Below are positions 51,922 through 62,482 of a stretch of 64,000 bases of DNA, piece by piece. A program made the translations under genes and the position numbers. The notes beneath the pieces were generated by a model that was not told the origin of the DNA, did no database searches, and saw nothing but the letters and a program-made list of their open reading frames with translations. Where the stretch lies: contig NZ_JAHWGU010000014.1 of the NCBI RefSeq assembly GCF_020873875.1, positions 62,001-126,000 of the forward strand, in the 5' to 3' direction. The stretch is from Actinoplanes sp. DH11 (GTDB taxonomy: Bacteria; Actinomycetota; Actinomycetes; Mycobacteriales; Micromonosporaceae). Within the stretch, counting starts at the first letter, position 1. Each line of letters begins with the position of its first letter.

Positions 51922-53180
51922 TTGACAGCCTTCCCGTCCAGAACCGTAGCTTCGCCCCGCAGGAAGGTCGCGACGATGCGACCGGGCAGGGTCATACCCG
52001 CGTACGGCGTGTTTCGACTGCGGCTCGCCAGCTCGGCCGGGTCCACGACCCGGCGGGCGGACGGGTCCACGAGCGTCAGGTTGGCCGGCGTGCCGGCCGA
52101 GAGGTCGCCGCCGTGCCCGGTCAGCCCGGCGATCCGGGCCGGGGCGATCGACATCCGGTCGGCGATCAGGTCCCACTTCTCGCCGAAGACGCTCAGCACG
52201 ATCGGCAGCGCGGTCTCCAGACCCAGCATGCCGGGGCGCGCGTACGCCCACTCGCACTCCTTGTCCTGGACGGCGTGCGGCGCGTGGTCGGTGGCGACCA
52301 CGTCGATCACGCCGTCTAGCAGCGCCTGGCGGAGGGCTTCGACGTCGCTGCGCGTACGCAACGGGGGGTTGACCTTGAAGACCGGGTCGTAGCCCGCCGC
52401 GAGCTCGTCGGTGAGCAGCAGGTGATGCGGGGTGACCTCGGCGGTCACGCGCACGCCGCGGGCCTTGGCCTGCCGCAGCACCTCGACCGAACCGGCGGTG
52501 GAGACGTGGCAGACGTGCAGCCGGCTGCCGACGTGCTCGGCCAGGAGCACGTCCCGGGCGATGATCGCCTCCTCGGCGACCGCCGGCCAGCCGGTCAGGC
52601 CGAGGCGGGTGCTGACCTCGCCCTCGTGCATCTGCGCGCCCTCGGTGAGCCGCGGCTCCTCGGCGTGCTGGGCGATGACGCCGTCGAACGCCTTCACGTA
52701 CTCCAGGGCCCGGCGCATCAGCCGCGGGTCGGCCACGCAGAAACCGTCGTCCGAGAAGATCCGCACGTTCGCCGCGGAGCTGGCCATCGCGCCCAGCTCG
52801 GCGAGTTGCTTGCCGGCCAGGCCGATGGTGACGGCGCCGATCGGCTGCACGTCCACCAGGCCGGCCTCCCGGCCCAGCCGCCAGACCTGCTCGACCACAC
52901 CGGCGGTGTCGGCGACCGGCGAGGTGTTCGCCATCGCGCAGACCGCGGTGTACCCGCCGAGCGCGGCCGCCCGGGAGCCGGTCTCCACGGTCTCGGCGTC
53001 CTCCCGGCCGGGTTCGCGCAGGTGGGTGTGCACGTCGACGAGGCCGGGCAGCGCGACCAGGCCTGTCGCGTCGATGACTTCGGCGCCCTCCGGGGCGTCA
53101 CCGGCGATGACGCCGTCGACGATGGCGAGGTCGGTCGGCGAACCGCCGAGAATCGAGACGTCCTTGAGCAGGTACGCCAT
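51918..53180 (-). CDS. pyrC: Dihydroorotase
   Basis: The 420-residue amidohydrolase closes the dihydroorotate ring. Zinc motif [18 protein letters not shown] and TDHAPH are present. ATG 53180 is chosen over the preceding GTG because GGGAGG stands 6 nt before it; it shares one base with the pyrB stop. Confidence 0.97.
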   Translation of the reverse strand: MAYLLKDVSILGGSPTDLAIVDGVIAGDAPEGAEVIDATGLVALPGLVDVHTHLREPGREDAETVETGSRAAALGGYTAVCAMANTSPVADTAGVVEQVWRLGREAGLVDVQPIGAVTIGLAGKQLAELGAMASSAANVRIFSDDGFCVADPRLMRRALEYVKAFDGVIAQHAEEPRLTEGAQMHEGEVSTRLGLTGWPAVAEEAIIARDVLLAEHVGSRLHVCHVSTAGSVEVLRQAKARGVRVTAEVTPHHLLLTDELAAGYDPVFKVNPPLRTRSDVEALRQALLDGVIDVVATDHAPHAVQDKECEWAYARPGMLGLETALPIVLSVFGEKWDLIADRMSIAPARIAGLTGHGGDLSAGTPANLTLVDPSARRVVDPAELASRSRNTPYAGMTLPGRIVATFLRGEATVLDGKAVK

Positions 53181-54100
53181 CACTTGCCTCCCAAAAGCAG
53201 GTAGAGGACGGCCATCCGGACGCTGACGCCGTTGGCGACCTGTTCGACGATCGTGGAGCGGGGCGAGTCGGCGACCTCGGGTGCGATCTCCATGCCCCGG
53301 TTCATCGGGCCGGGGTGCATCACGATGGCGTGCTCCGGCAGCTTCTTCATCCGCGGCATGTCGAGCCCGTAGCGGCGGCTGTACTCGCGGGCGGACGGGA
53401 AGTACGAGTCCTGCATGCGCTCGGTCTGCACCCGCAGCATCATCACCACGTCGCTGTCCGGCAGCACCGCGTCTAGGTCGTAGGAGACCCGGGTCCGCGA
53501 CGACAGCGCGGCCGCCACGTCCAGCGGGATCAGGGTCGGCGGGCCGACCACGGTGACCTGGGCGCCGAGGGTGGTCAGCAGCAGGACGTTGGAGCGGGCC
53601 ACCCGGCTGTGCAGCACGTCGCCGACGATGGCCACCCGCAGGCCGTCGAGACGACCCAGGCGGGAGCGCATGGTGTACGCGTCGAGCAGCGCCTGCGTCG
53701 GGTGCTCATGGGTACCGTCGCCGGCGTTGACCACGGACCCGTCCACCCAGCCGGCCAGCCGATGCGGCGCCCCGCTCGCGGAGTGCCGGATCACCACGGC
53801 GTCGGCGCCCATGGCCTGCAGGGTGAGCGCGGTGTCCTTCAGGCTCTCGCCCTTGGAGACGCTGGAACCCTTCGCCGAAAAGTTGATCACGTCGGCGGAG
53901 AGGCGCTTGGCGGCCGCCTCGAAGGAGATCCGGGTGCGGGTCGAGTCCTCGTAGAAGAGGTTCACCACGGTGCGGCCGCGCAGTGCGGGCAGCTTCTTGA
54001 CCTCACGGCCGGAGAGCGCGGCCATCTCGGCGGCGGTGTCCAGGATCAGGGTGGCGGTCGCGGCGTCCAGGTCCGCGGCCGAGCGCAGGTGCTTGATCAC
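53180..54100 (-). CDS. pyrB: Aspartate carbamoyltransferase catalytic chain
   Basis: The 306-residue enzyme has the carbamoyl-phosphate site [20 protein letters not shown] and [11 protein letters not shown]. No pyrI regulatory chain is present, as usual in actinobacteria. GTG 54100 overlaps the pyrR stop (GTGA). Confidence 0.98.
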   Translation of the reverse strand: MIKHLRSAADLDAATATLILDTAAEMAALSGREVKKLPALRGRTVVNLFYEDSTRTRISFEAAAKRLSADVINFSAKGSSVSKGESLKDTALTLQAMGADAVVIRHSASGAPHRLAGWVDGSVVNAGDGTHEHPTQALLDAYTMRSRLGRLDGLRVAIVGDVLHSRVARSNVLLLTTLGAQVTVVGPPTLIPLDVAAALSSRTRVSYDLDAVLPDSDVVMMLRVQTERMQDSYFPSAREYSRRYGLDMPRMKKLPEHAIVMHPGPMNRGMEIAPEVADSPRSTIVEQVANGVSVRMAVLYLLLGGK

Positions 54101-54657
54101 TTGAGGCCCCCGATCAGCCGTACCTCGTCGGCGCCGTCCACCTCGGTGAGCGCGACCTTCACGCTCTCGCTGAGCGCGGTCGGGATGTTCTTGCCCACAT
54201 AGTCGGCGCGGATCGGCAACTGCCGGTGACCGCGGTCGACGAGCACGGCGAGCTGCACCGAACTGGGCCGGCCGAGGTCCTTCAACGCGTCCAGGGCGGC
54301 GCGCACCGAGCGGCCGGAGAAGAGCACGTCGTCGACCAGGATGATCCGCAGGCCGTCGATGCCGCCGGCCGGAAGCTCGGTCTTGCCGAGCGCGCGGGTG
54401 GCCTTGAGGCGCAGGTCGTCGCGGTAGAGCGTGATGTCGAGCGAGCCCACCGGGACGTCGACGCCTTCGAAGGCGTGGATCCGCGCGGCGAGCCGGTGCG
54501 CGAGCGGGACACCGCGGGTCGGGATGCCGAGCAGCACGGTGCCGGTGGCGCCGGAGGTCTTCTCGAGGATCTGGTGCGCGATGCGGTCGACGACCCGGTG
54601 CAGGTCGGAATCCGCCAAAATGATCTTGCTAGGGGCGTCTGCGCGTGGTTGTGCCAC
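54097..54657 (-). CDS. pyrR: PyrR: pyr mRNA-binding regulator / uracil phosphoribosyltransferase
   Basis: 186 residues with the PRPP motif [18 protein letters not shown] 54657 is set by AAGGAGGT at 6 nt spacing; the longer frame upstream is non-coding. PyrR binds UMP and a hairpin in the pyr leader; the matching loop lies just before this ribosome-binding site. First gene of the pyr operon. Confidence 0.97.
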   Translation of the reverse strand: MAQPRADAPSKIILADSDLHRVVDRIAHQILEKTSGATGTVLLGIPTRGVPLAHRLAARIHAFEGVDVPVGSLDITLYRDDLRLKATRALGKTELPAGGIDGLRIILVDDVLFSGRSVRAALDALKDLGRPSSVQLAVLVDRGHRQLPIRADYVGKNIPTALSESVKVALTEVDGADEVRLIGGLK

Positions 54658-54671
54658 GGCGGACCTCCTTC

Positions 54672-54690
54672 CCCGCCTCACGGGACGGGT
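54672..54690 (-). promoter_or_regulatory. PyrR-binding hairpin in the pyr leader
   Basis: On the minus strand GTCCCGTGAGGC (54675-54686) fits the PyrR loop consensus RUCCNGNGAGGY, closed by CCCG/CGGG. It ends a few bases before the AAGGAGGT of pyrR, so PyrR-UMP binding would favour a structure that hides the ribosome-binding site. Confidence 0.8.
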
Positions 54691-54748
54691 CGTTAAAGGA
54701 CGTCGGTCGGGACTGACCCCATTACGGGCCGGCCCGAGGGCTGACGCT

Positions 54749-54754
54749 ACGTTA
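54749..54754 (-). promoter_or_regulatory. Candidate -10 (TAACGT) of the pyr operon
   Basis: TAACGT on the minus strand would start the pyr transcript near 54742, giving a leader of about 85 nt that contains the PyrR loop. The -35 is weak. Confidence 0.4.
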
Positions 54755-54875
54755 CCAGTGGCCGCCGCGTTGACCATGGTGACGTGCCTGACTGGAATGA
54801 ACCGGACAAATCCTGCAACTGGGGATACAGCCGGTGACTTTGGGGCGGCCCGCACGACTCATCGGTAACCAACAC

Positions 54876-54904
54876 TTGACCGGCGGTCGCAAACTCCGTA
54901 CCGT
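54876..54904 (+). promoter_or_regulatory. bldD promoter
   Basis: TTGACC (54876-54881), 17-nt spacer, TACCGT (54899-54904): a good match to a housekeeping actinobacterial promoter, 64 nt upstream of bldD. Confidence 0.7.
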
Positions 54905-54968
54905 CACGCAGCGTAGCGATCCGCGAGGAAAGAACCCTCCGGGCCAGCACAGTACCGGGAGTGTCCGT

Positions 54969-55457
54969 ATGCCGTCTGAGTACGCCAAGTCGCTGGGCGC
55001 CCGCCTGCGCTCCATCCGCCAGCAGCAGGGCCTGTCCCTGCAGGGCGTCGAAGAGAAGTCCAACGGCCGCTGGAAGGCGGTCGTGGTGGGCTCGTACGAG
55101 CGCGGTGACCGCGCGGTGACCGTCTCGCGTCTGGCCGAACTGGCCGACTTCTACCGAGTCCCCGTCTCGGAGCTCCTGCCCGACGGCAGCGGCATCCGCC
55201 TCGAGGCCACCAACAAGATCGTGCTGGACCTGGAGAAGCTGTACGACACCACCGGCGAGGACCTCGCCTACGTCGCGCGGTACGCCCGGGCCATCCAGCA
55301 GCAGCGCGGCGACTACAACGGCCGCGTCCTGTCGATCCGCGCCGACGACCTGCGCGCGCTCGCCATCGTCTACGACATCTCGCCCTCCGGCCTCATCGAG
55401 CGCCTGACGGAGCAGGGCGTCCTGGTCGCCGACCCGCGAGCGTTCTTCGCGTCCTGA
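54969..55457 (+). CDS. bldD: BldD, c-di-GMP-responsive developmental regulator
   Basis: The 162-residue protein has an N-terminal XRE-type helix-turn-helix (residues about 5-70, ending ELLPDGSG) and a C-terminal domain carrying the c-di-GMP signature R113-G-D115-x8-R124-x-x-D127. In streptomycetes BldD dimerised by tetrameric c-di-GMP represses sporulation genes. ATG 54969 has GGGAG 7 nt upstream; earlier in-frame residues look non-coding. Divergent from pyrR. Confidence 0.97.
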   Translation: MPSEYAKSLGARLRSIRQQQGLSLQGVEEKSNGRWKAVVVGSYERGDRAVTVSRLAELADFYRVPVSELLPDGSGIRLEATNKIVLDLEKLYDTTGEDLAYVARYARAIQQQRGDYNGRVLSIRADDLRALAIVYDISPSGLIERLTEQGVLVADPRAFFAS

Positions 55458-55474
55458 CGCGCTCCGCACTGCCC

Positions 55475-55508
55475 GAAGCCCGTACCGCCACCCGGCGGCA
55501 CGGGCTTC
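55475..55508 (+). terminator. bldD terminator
   Basis: Arms GAAGCCCGT / ACGGGCTTC plus an inner CCGCC/GGCGG stem with a 4-nt loop, followed by TTCG. Lies between bldD and the convergent membrane-protein gene. Confidence 0.8.
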
Positions 55509-55536
55509 TTCGTCACCCGGCCTGCGCCGGGCACCG

Positions 55537-57771
55537 TCAGCCGGCCCGCTCGGCGATCTCCGGGCCGGTCGCGTCGGCGTGCACCCACCAGTCGTCCAGC
55601 AGGCGCAGCACGTCCCAGGCGGACACGTCGCCGCGCTGCCGGACCCACGCGACGAGCGACTTCTCGACCCGGCCGGCCTCTGCCCACGTCAGGCCCAGCC
55701 GTTGCAGGCTGCGACGGCAGTCGTCCTCGGAGACCACGCTCGCCTGCGCGCCGGTCAGGAACGTCCCCGGCAGCAGCGTGCACACCCGGTAGAGCAGGGT
55801 CAGCCGGGGCAGCCGGTACCGGGCCAGCCGGCCGAACGGACGCTCGGTGACCAGCAGCGTCCACAGGCCCCACTGCTCGATCAGCCCGGCCACCCGGTCG
55901 ATGTCGGTGCCGACGTCCCATCGGCCGTTGCCGGCGAGCCGGTTCGGGTCCACCTCGCCGATCTCGTCCCACAGCTGCGCGAACCGCGCGGCCAGCTGGT
56001 CGTCGCGGGCCCGCCAGGCCGCCGGGTCGTCGGCCACCTTGTTGAGCTCGGCGCTCGACGAGTCGCGGAGGAACTTCCACATGCCGCTGTCGCCACTGTC
56101 CCGCCGCCCGTTGTAGATCCGGCGGAAGAACTTCTTCGAGCCGAGCGGACCCTCCTCCATCGCGCTGAACACCACCCAGCAGACCAGCGCGAGGAAACCA
56201 AGCCCGGCCAGCACGCTGAGCATCAGCGCCAGGGCGCTCAGCCAGCCGAGCCCCGGCCAGAGGTACGCCCCCGAGGCCAGGCTCTCCGGCTTCATCTGCA
56301 CCGTCGCGTCGAGCAGGGTGATCACCCCGATGAAGGCCAGCGCGAAGCCGACCTTCCCGCTGGCCCGCTGCACGACGTCGGACTCACGTACCCGGCGCTC
56401 GTCGAAGGCGTGCGACATGGCACCCAGCAGGTGGTCGTACTTGGCCTTGACCCGGGCGGCCTGGCGCACCACGGCGGCGGCGCTGACCTCGACCTCGCCG
56501 ACCAGCCCGGTCTGTGCCAGGGCGGTGCGCAGGCCGAACTCGCCGGTGTGGAACTCGGTGATCAGGGTGTCGAACGCGTCCACCAGGTCGGCGCGGGCCC
56601 GCCCCACCTGGGCCAGGCAGTCCTGGGTGCGCGTCTCCATCCGGGCCAGGTCGGCCACGCCCTGCAACAGGATCTGGTGGATCAGCTCCACGCTGCGGTG
56701 CACCCGCTCCAGCTGCCGGCCGCGGCGGACCGGCAGGTGGGTGGAGAGCGCGTCCCAGAGCACCAGTCCGCGCTCGGCCACCTGGTCGTAGACCTCCAGC
56801 TGGTGCTCCCACACGTCGACGTCGGCCTCGATCCGCCACAGCCGGTCGGCGGCCTGCCCCTCCAGCGAGACCAGCGCGTCAACCAGGGTCTCCTCCAGCT
56901 CGCCGAGTTGCCGACCGTCCGGGTCGCCGGGTGCCGCACGCTCCGGCACCAGCAGGTACGTCGGCTGCAGGACCGGCTCCTCCAGCTTGAGCGCCTCGGA
57001 CCGGCGCAGGGCCAGGATCTGGCCGTTCAGCACGCTCGGGGTGACCACGCAGTCCCGGGCGTCACCGACCCGCAGGGTCCGCGCCGCCAGGCCGTTCACC
57101 ACGTCCAGGGACTCGGTGAGGTAGGCGCCGGCGTCGGCGGCCGGGTCGTTGAGCTCGCCGACCCAGACCGTCGGGAGCCGGTACTCCCGGCCCTGGATCC
57201 GGAAGTCGGTGCGGTAGAGCCCCTGCCCGGCGAACCAGGTCTCGACGCCGTCCCGCACCATGCCGAGCAGCTCCACCCAGTCCGGCCCGGCCACGTCGGT
57301 GGCCGGCCCCGGCACCGGGCCCGGTGGGTGCGTGGAGACCGAGACCTTCAGCACGCAGGTCAGCTGGTCCCAGTAGTCCTCGAAGGCGAAGTCCAGCACG
57401 ACGTGCACGTCCGCGGGCAGGTCGGGCAGGATCAGTGTGAGTTCCGGGCGGCGCAGGTGGATCCGGTGCCGGGCGGCCAGCAGCAGGTCACGCGCCGTGC
57501 CGCGCGGCGCCAGGCAGAGGTCGGTGAGCACGCCGACCACCTCGTCGATCGTCGCGGTCTGCCGGAGCCGGGAGACGCCGCCGCGCAGGCCGCGCAGCAT
57601 CTCGCCGTGCCGCCGGCAGGTCGCCTCGTCCGCCGGCCACTGCCAGGCCGAGCTGGAGATCAGGGTGAGGCGGCGCAGGGAGTGTGCCCGCGCGCCGTTG
57701 CCGTTGCCGCCGAAGCCACCGACCAGGACCTGATGACGGCCCTTGCGGAGCGCCTCGATCCGTACCCGCAT
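55537..57771 (-). CDS. Large membrane-anchored protein of unknown function, 744 aa
   Basis: Not recognised. Order of parts: a soluble N-terminal region (1-290), a long helical, probably coiled-coil region (about 290-470), two transmembrane segments (about 474-492 and 508-538), and a soluble C-terminal region of about 200 residues with WRARDDQLAARFAQLWDEIG. The two-span hairpin behind a long helix recalls CorA-type or chemosensor architectures, but no GMN motif or signalling domain is seen. ATG 57771. Convergent with bldD; monocistronic by appearance. Confidence 0.72.
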   Translation of the reverse strand: MRVRIEALRKGRHQVLVGGFGGNGNGARAHSLRRLTLISSSAWQWPADEATCRRHGEMLRGLRGGVSRLRQTATIDEVVGVLTDLCLAPRGTARDLLLAARHRIHLRRPELTLILPDLPADVHVVLDFAFEDYWDQLTCVLKVSVSTHPPGPVPGPATDVAGPDWVELLGMVRDGVETWFAGQGLYRTDFRIQGREYRLPTVWVGELNDPAADAGAYLTESLDVVNGLAARTLRVGDARDCVVTPSVLNGQILALRRSEALKLEEPVLQPTYLLVPERAAPGDPDGRQLGELEETLVDALVSLEGQAADRLWRIEADVDVWEHQLEVYDQVAERGLVLWDALSTHLPVRRGRQLERVHRSVELIHQILLQGVADLARMETRTQDCLAQVGRARADLVDAFDTLITEFHTGEFGLRTALAQTGLVGEVEVSAAAVVRQAARVKAKYDHLLGAMSHAFDERRVRESDVVQRASGKVGFALAFIGVITLLDATVQMKPESLASGAYLWPGLGWLSALALMLSVLAGLGFLALVCWVVFSAMEEGPLGSKKFFRRIYNGRRDSGDSGMWKFLRDSSSAELNKVADDPAAWRARDDQLAARFAQLWDEIGEVDPNRLAGNGRWDVGTDIDRVAGLIEQWGLWTLLVTERPFGRLARYRLPRLTLLYRVCTLLPGTFLTGAQASVVSEDDCRRSLQRLGLTWAEAGRVEKSLVAWVRQRGDVSAWDVLRLLDDWWVHADATGPEIAERAG

Positions 57772-57847
57772 GGCGAAGAAGTCGAAAAGGATTGCCGCCT
57801 CCCCCCGGAGCGATCACGTCACCGTAAGATGATCGTCGATCGCGCAC

Positions 57848-57885
57848 AAGGCCGGGCCATCGTCGGACGACGATGACCCGGCCTT
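57848..57885 (-). terminator. Terminator downstream of nusB
   Basis: Outer arms AAGGCCGGG / CCCGGCCTT and inner CATCGTC / GACGATG with one mismatch between. About 50 bp past the nusB stop; ends the aroB-aroQ-efp-nusB transcript. Confidence 0.8.
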
Positions 57886-57895
57886 TGTCGGTGCG

Positions 57896-57943
57896 GTGGA
57901 ACAGCGGGTGGTTCAGCGCGTGCTTCAGCGCCTGGTTCAGCGC
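57896..57943. repeat. 12-bp tandem repeat, 4 units, at the nusB stop
   Basis: Units such as GTGGTTCAGCGC at 57908, 57920 and 57932, with a degenerate unit at 57896. The unit at 57932-57943 contains the nusB stop codon. Confidence 0.75.
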
Positions 57944-58371
57944 GTGGCGAACGCCGCGATCCGGTCGAGCAGACCGTTCAGGAAGCGCGGACTGTCGTCC
58001 GTCGACATCTCTTTCGCCAGCTCGACGGCCTCGGTGATGGCCACCGGGTCGTCGACGTCCGGCACGTAGAGCAGCTCGAAGACGGCGATCCGGGCCAGGT
58101 TGCGGTCGACCGCCGGCATCCGATCGATCGTCCAGCCCTCCGCGTAGCTGGCGATCAACTCGTCGATCCGGTCGAGATGCTTGGACACGCCCTCGATCAG
58201 CTCGATGGCGTAGCCCATGTGCTCCGGGTGGGGCTTGGCGATCCGCTCCAGGTAGGTGATGAGCACCTGACCCGGAGGGAGGTCACGCAGGTCGGCCTCG
58301 AACAGGACGTCGAGCGCTCGCTTGCGGGCCTTACGACGCGCGAGCCGTTCCTTCTTGGGGCCTTCCGCCAT
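57937..58371 (-). CDS. nusB: Transcription antitermination factor NusB
   Basis: The 144-residue all-helical protein binds boxA RNA with S10. Basic N terminus KKERLARRKARKRALDVLFEAD and C-terminal ITEAVELAKEMSTDDSPRFLNGLLDRI identify it. ATG 58371 shares one base with the efp stop. Confidence 0.96.
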   Translation of the reverse strand: MAEGPKKERLARRKARKRALDVLFEADLRDLPPGQVLITYLERIAKPHPEHMGYAIELIEGVSKHLDRIDELIASYAEGWTIDRMPAVDRNLARIAVFELLYVPDVDDPVAITEAVELAKEMSTDDSPRFLNGLLDRIAAFATR

Positions 58372-58928
58372 CAGCTGCGGCCGAGGTAGCGGCCGTCGCG
58401 GGTGTCGACCTTGATCTTCTCACCGGTGGTGATGAAGAGCGGGACCTGGACGGTGGCGCCCGTCTCGACGGTCGCCGGCTTGGTGCCGCCGGTCGAACGG
58501 TCGCCCTGCAGGCCCGGCTCGGTGTAGGTGACTTCGAGGAACACGCTGGTCGGCAGCTCGACGTAGAGCGGGACGCCCTCGTGCGTGGCGACGACGGCCT
58601 CGGCCTCGGGCAGCAGGTAGTCGGCGTTGCCGCCGACCGTGGCACCGGAGACGTGGATCTGGTCGTAGGTGTCTAGGTCCATGAAGACGAAGTCTTCGCC
58701 GTCCTTGTAGAGGTACTGCATGGTGCGCTTGTCCACGGTCGCGGTCTCGACCTTGGTGCCGGCGTTGAAGGTCTTGTCGACGACCTTGCCGGACAGGACA
58801 TGCTTCAGCGTGGTGCGCACGAACGCCGGACCCTTGCCCGGCTTGACGTGCTGGAACTCAACAACCGACCACAGCTCTTTGTCGAGGTTGAGAACCAGGC
58901 CGTTCTTCAGGTCGTTGGTGGAAGCCAT
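58371..58928 (-). CDS. efp: Translation elongation factor P
   Basis: The 185-residue three-domain factor relieves ribosome stalling at polyproline. The tip loop reads VKPGKGPAF with K32; the prolines beside it are typical of actinobacterial EF-P. Ends [16 protein letters not shown] 58928 with AGGCAGG upstream; a TAGACT box at 58967-58972 may be a separate promoter. Confidence 0.97.
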   Translation of the reverse strand: MASTNDLKNGLVLNLDKELWSVVEFQHVKPGKGPAFVRTTLKHVLSGKVVDKTFNAGTKVETATVDKRTMQYLYKDGEDFVFMDLDTYDQIHVSGATVGGNADYLLPEAEAVVATHEGVPLYVELPTSVFLEVTYTEPGLQGDRSTGGTKPATVETGATVQVPLFITTGEKIKVDTRDGRYLGRS

Positions 58929-58966
58929 GTCCTGCCTTGATCTTGGGGCGAATCGGTGACCGAACG

Positions 58967-58972
58967 AGTCTA
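58967..58972 (-). promoter_or_regulatory. Candidate -10 (TAGACT) of efp
   Basis: TAGACT on the minus strand in the aroQ-efp spacer would give efp-nusB a leader of about 30 nt, independent of the aro genes. Confidence 0.4.
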
Positions 58973-59003
58973 CCGACGGTGGGTCTCTCCCAGCGAATCG
59001 GGC

Positions 59004-60493
<1,490 letters not shown>

Positions 60494-60550
60494 CTATCCA
60501 CGTGCGGCCGCACCGATGTGGCCCCGCCTCACCCGTTCCACTGGTCGGAT

Positions 60551-60572
60551 GGGGTTATATACAGATAACCCC
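60551..60572. promoter_or_regulatory. Operator-like inverted repeat upstream of RHH-Clp_N gene
   Basis: Perfect 8-bp arms GGGGTTAT / ATAACCCC around a 6-nt ATACAG centre, 20 bp before the ATG at 60593 and about 66 bp from aroB. An AT-rich site in a GC-rich divergent spacer fits a repressor operator. Confidence 0.6.
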
Positions 60573-60592
60573 TGGCGGGTTACAACGATGGC

Positions 60593-61384
60593 ATGCCGAA
60601 AATCAACGTGTACCTGCCGGACGACCTCGCCGACGCCGTCCGCGAGACCGGCCTGCCCGTGTCGCCGATCTGCCAGCGCGCCCTCGAACAGGCGGTCCGC
60701 CGGATCACCACGATCCGGGCCGCCGTGCTCGGCGACCTCGACCCCGACCGGCTCTCCGAGCAGCTGCCCAGCTTCACCGGCCGGCTCGTCATCGTGCTCA
60801 CCCTCGCGGCTCGGCGCGCCCGGGAGTCCGGCGCCGCTTCGGTCACCACGGGGGACCTGCTGCACGCGATGCTCGCCGAGAACCACAACCTGGGCCTGCA
60901 GGTCCTCGGCGCGATGGACGTGGCGCCCGACTCGCTGACCGCCCCGGATGCGGCCGAACCGGCGGCCAGCGAGCCGGCCACGTCCGGGCCCGCCACCACC
61001 GGGCCCGCCACCACCAGGCCCGCCACCACCGGACCCGCAGCCGGGACCGTCGCCGCCGGCCTGCGGTTCAGCGCCCCCGCCGCGGTCAGCCTCGAACTCG
61101 CGGTGGGTGAGGCGATCGGATTCGGTCACAACTACGTCGGCTGCGAGCACCTGCTGATCGGGCTCGCCGGCGAACCCGACGGCGCCGCCGGCCGCCTGCT
61201 GCGCTCCCGGGCGGTCGACGGCAAGGCCGCCCGCCGTGCCGTGGCCGCCGCCGTAGCGGGGTACGCCCACCTGCGCGCCGGCAACGCCGAACCCTCCGTG
61301 TCCGCCACGCTGCTGACCGCGGTCCGCGCCGAGCTGGCGCCCCTGGCCGAGCGCATCGAGCGGCTGGAGCAGCGCCTCACCTGA
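60593..61384 (+). CDS. Clp_N-domain protein with ribbon-helix-helix-like N terminus
   Basis: The 263-residue protein starts KINVYLPDDLADAVRETGLPV, a ribbon-helix-helix-like DNA-binding pattern, followed by two Clp amino-terminal-type repeats (TTGDLLHAMLAE and GCEHLLIGLAGEP) separated by a Thr/Pro-rich linker of 5-residue repeats (PATTG). There is no ATPase domain. It is probably a transcription regulator or ClpC adaptor; the operator-like repeat just upstream suggests self-control. It is on the plus strand inside an otherwise minus-strand aro operon, within a segment rich in repeats. Confidence 0.8.
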   Translation: MPKINVYLPDDLADAVRETGLPVSPICQRALEQAVRRITTIRAAVLGDLDPDRLSEQLPSFTGRLVIVLTLAARRARESGAASVTTGDLLHAMLAENHNLGLQVLGAMDVAPDSLTAPDAAEPAASEPATSGPATTGPATTRPATTGPAAGTVAAGLRFSAPAAVSLELAVGEAIGFGHNYVGCEHLLIGLAGEPDGAAGRLLRSRAVDGKAARRAVAAAVAGYAHLRAGNAEPSVSATLLTAVRAELAPLAERIERLEQRLT

Positions 61385-61405
61385 CCGCGCCCGGCAACCG
61401 GGACG

Positions 61406-61550
61406 CACCGAGCTTCCCGCCGCTCGCCAACCGGATGCCAGTCCGTCGGCCGGATCGCACCAAGCTTCCGCCGCTCGCCAACCGGATGCCGGGCCGCCGG
61501 CCGGATCGCACCAAGCTTCCGCCGCTCGCCAACCGGATGTCACCCGCCGG
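61406..61550. repeat. 51-52-bp tandem repeat, about 2.8 units
   Basis: Units at 61406-61457, 61458-61508 and 61509 to about 61550, each with CTTCC(C)GCCGCTCGCCAACC and CGGATG. Begins 21 bp after the stop of the Clp_N gene. Non-coding. Confidence 0.85.
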
Positions 61551-61611
61551 CCTGCTCTGTCACGCCCGCCGGCCCGCAGGCCGTAACCGGCTGCGTTGCC
61601 TCCGCAGCGAC

Positions 61612-61686
61612 GTTGATCTGCTAGCGCTACGAAATCGCGGTTTTAACCCCATGATCACAGCGATTTCGTAGCGCTAGCAGATCAAC
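61612..61686. repeat. Perfect 27-bp-arm palindrome with 21-nt loop, copy 2
   Basis: Arms 61612-61638 and 61660-61686 are exact reverse complements; loop 61639-61659. Inverted copy of the element at 40120-40192. Compared in the same orientation the stems differ at two positions, both matched by the complementary change in the other arm. Lies between the convergent Clp_N and aroK genes. Confidence 0.93.
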
Positions 61687-61829
61687 ATCTCGCCGTGGAC
61701 GGCGTGTTGGCACCGCTAGGGGGCCGGATCGGGGTCCGGGTCGATGCGCGGGCGGTACTGGCTGAGCTGACCACCCGTCCAGCGGACTGCTGCAGCCACG
61801 GGGCGCGCCTGGGCGACGAAGCGACTCGG

Positions 61830-61949
61830 CCCGGCGCCCAGCACAGCCCAGCCCGGCGCCCAGCACAGCCCAGCCCGGCGCCCAGCACAGCCCAGCCCGG
61901 CGCCCAGCACAGCCCAGCCCGGCGCCCAGCACAGCCCAGCCCGGCGCCC
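61830..61949. repeat. 22-bp perfect tandem array, 5 units plus 10 bp
   Basis: Identical units start at 61830, 61852, 61874, 61896 and 61918 (CCCGGCGCCCAGCACAGC...), followed by a 10-bp partial copy. It lies about 30 bp downstream of aroK. 22 is not a multiple of 3, so non-coding. A likely variable-number locus. Confidence 0.95.
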
Positions 61950-61978
61950 GGTCGCGCGGCCACCCAGCCGCGGCCCGC

Positions 61979-62482
61979 TCAGCTCGCGAGCAGGCCGGCG
62001 ATCTCGGCGGCGAGGTCCTCCGGGGTGCGGCCGTCGGTGGCGACGGTGTGTGCCGCCGCCTCCAGGTAGAGCGGCCGCCGCTGGTCCATCAGGTACTTCA
62101 GGGTCGCCCGCGGGTTCATCGCCAGCAGCGGGCGGCCGGCACCGAGGCCGACCCGTTTCAGGGCGTCGGTCAGCCCGACGGACAGGAAGACGACGGGGAG
62201 GCCGGTGAGCCGCCGGCGCGTACTCTCGTCGAGGATCGCGCCACCGCCCAGCGCCAGCACGCCGCCGAAGGTCTCCAGGCACTCGACCACGACCGCGCGC
62301 TCCAGCTCGCGGAACGCGGCCTCGCCGTCGTCGACGAAGATCTCCGGGATTGGCTTGCCGGCCCGCTCCTCGATGATCGTGTCGGTGTCGGCGAACGGCA
62401 CGCCCAGCCGCTCGGCAAGCGCCACGCCGACCGTGGTCTTTCCGGCGCCCATCACGCCGGTCAGGACCGCGACCGGAGCCAT
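61979..62482 (-). CDS. aroK: Shikimate kinase
   Basis: The 167-residue kinase has P-loop [27 protein letters not shown] (shikimate site) and [15 protein letters not shown] 62482 shares one base with the aroC stop. It is now the last gene before the repeat-rich insertion. Confidence 0.97.
   Translation of the reverse strand: MAPVAVLTGVMGAGKTTVGVALAERLGVPFADTDTIIEERAGKPIPEIFVDDGEAAFRELERAVVVECLETFGGVLALGGGAILDESTRRRLTGLPVVFLSVGLTDALKRVGLGAGRPLLAMNPRATLKYLMDQRRPLYLEAAAHTVATDGRTPEDLAAEIAGLLAS

Noticed and set aside
61830-61949. Possible CRISPR array
   Set aside because: The 22-bp units are directly adjacent with no spacers, and no cas genes are nearby; it is a simple tandem array.
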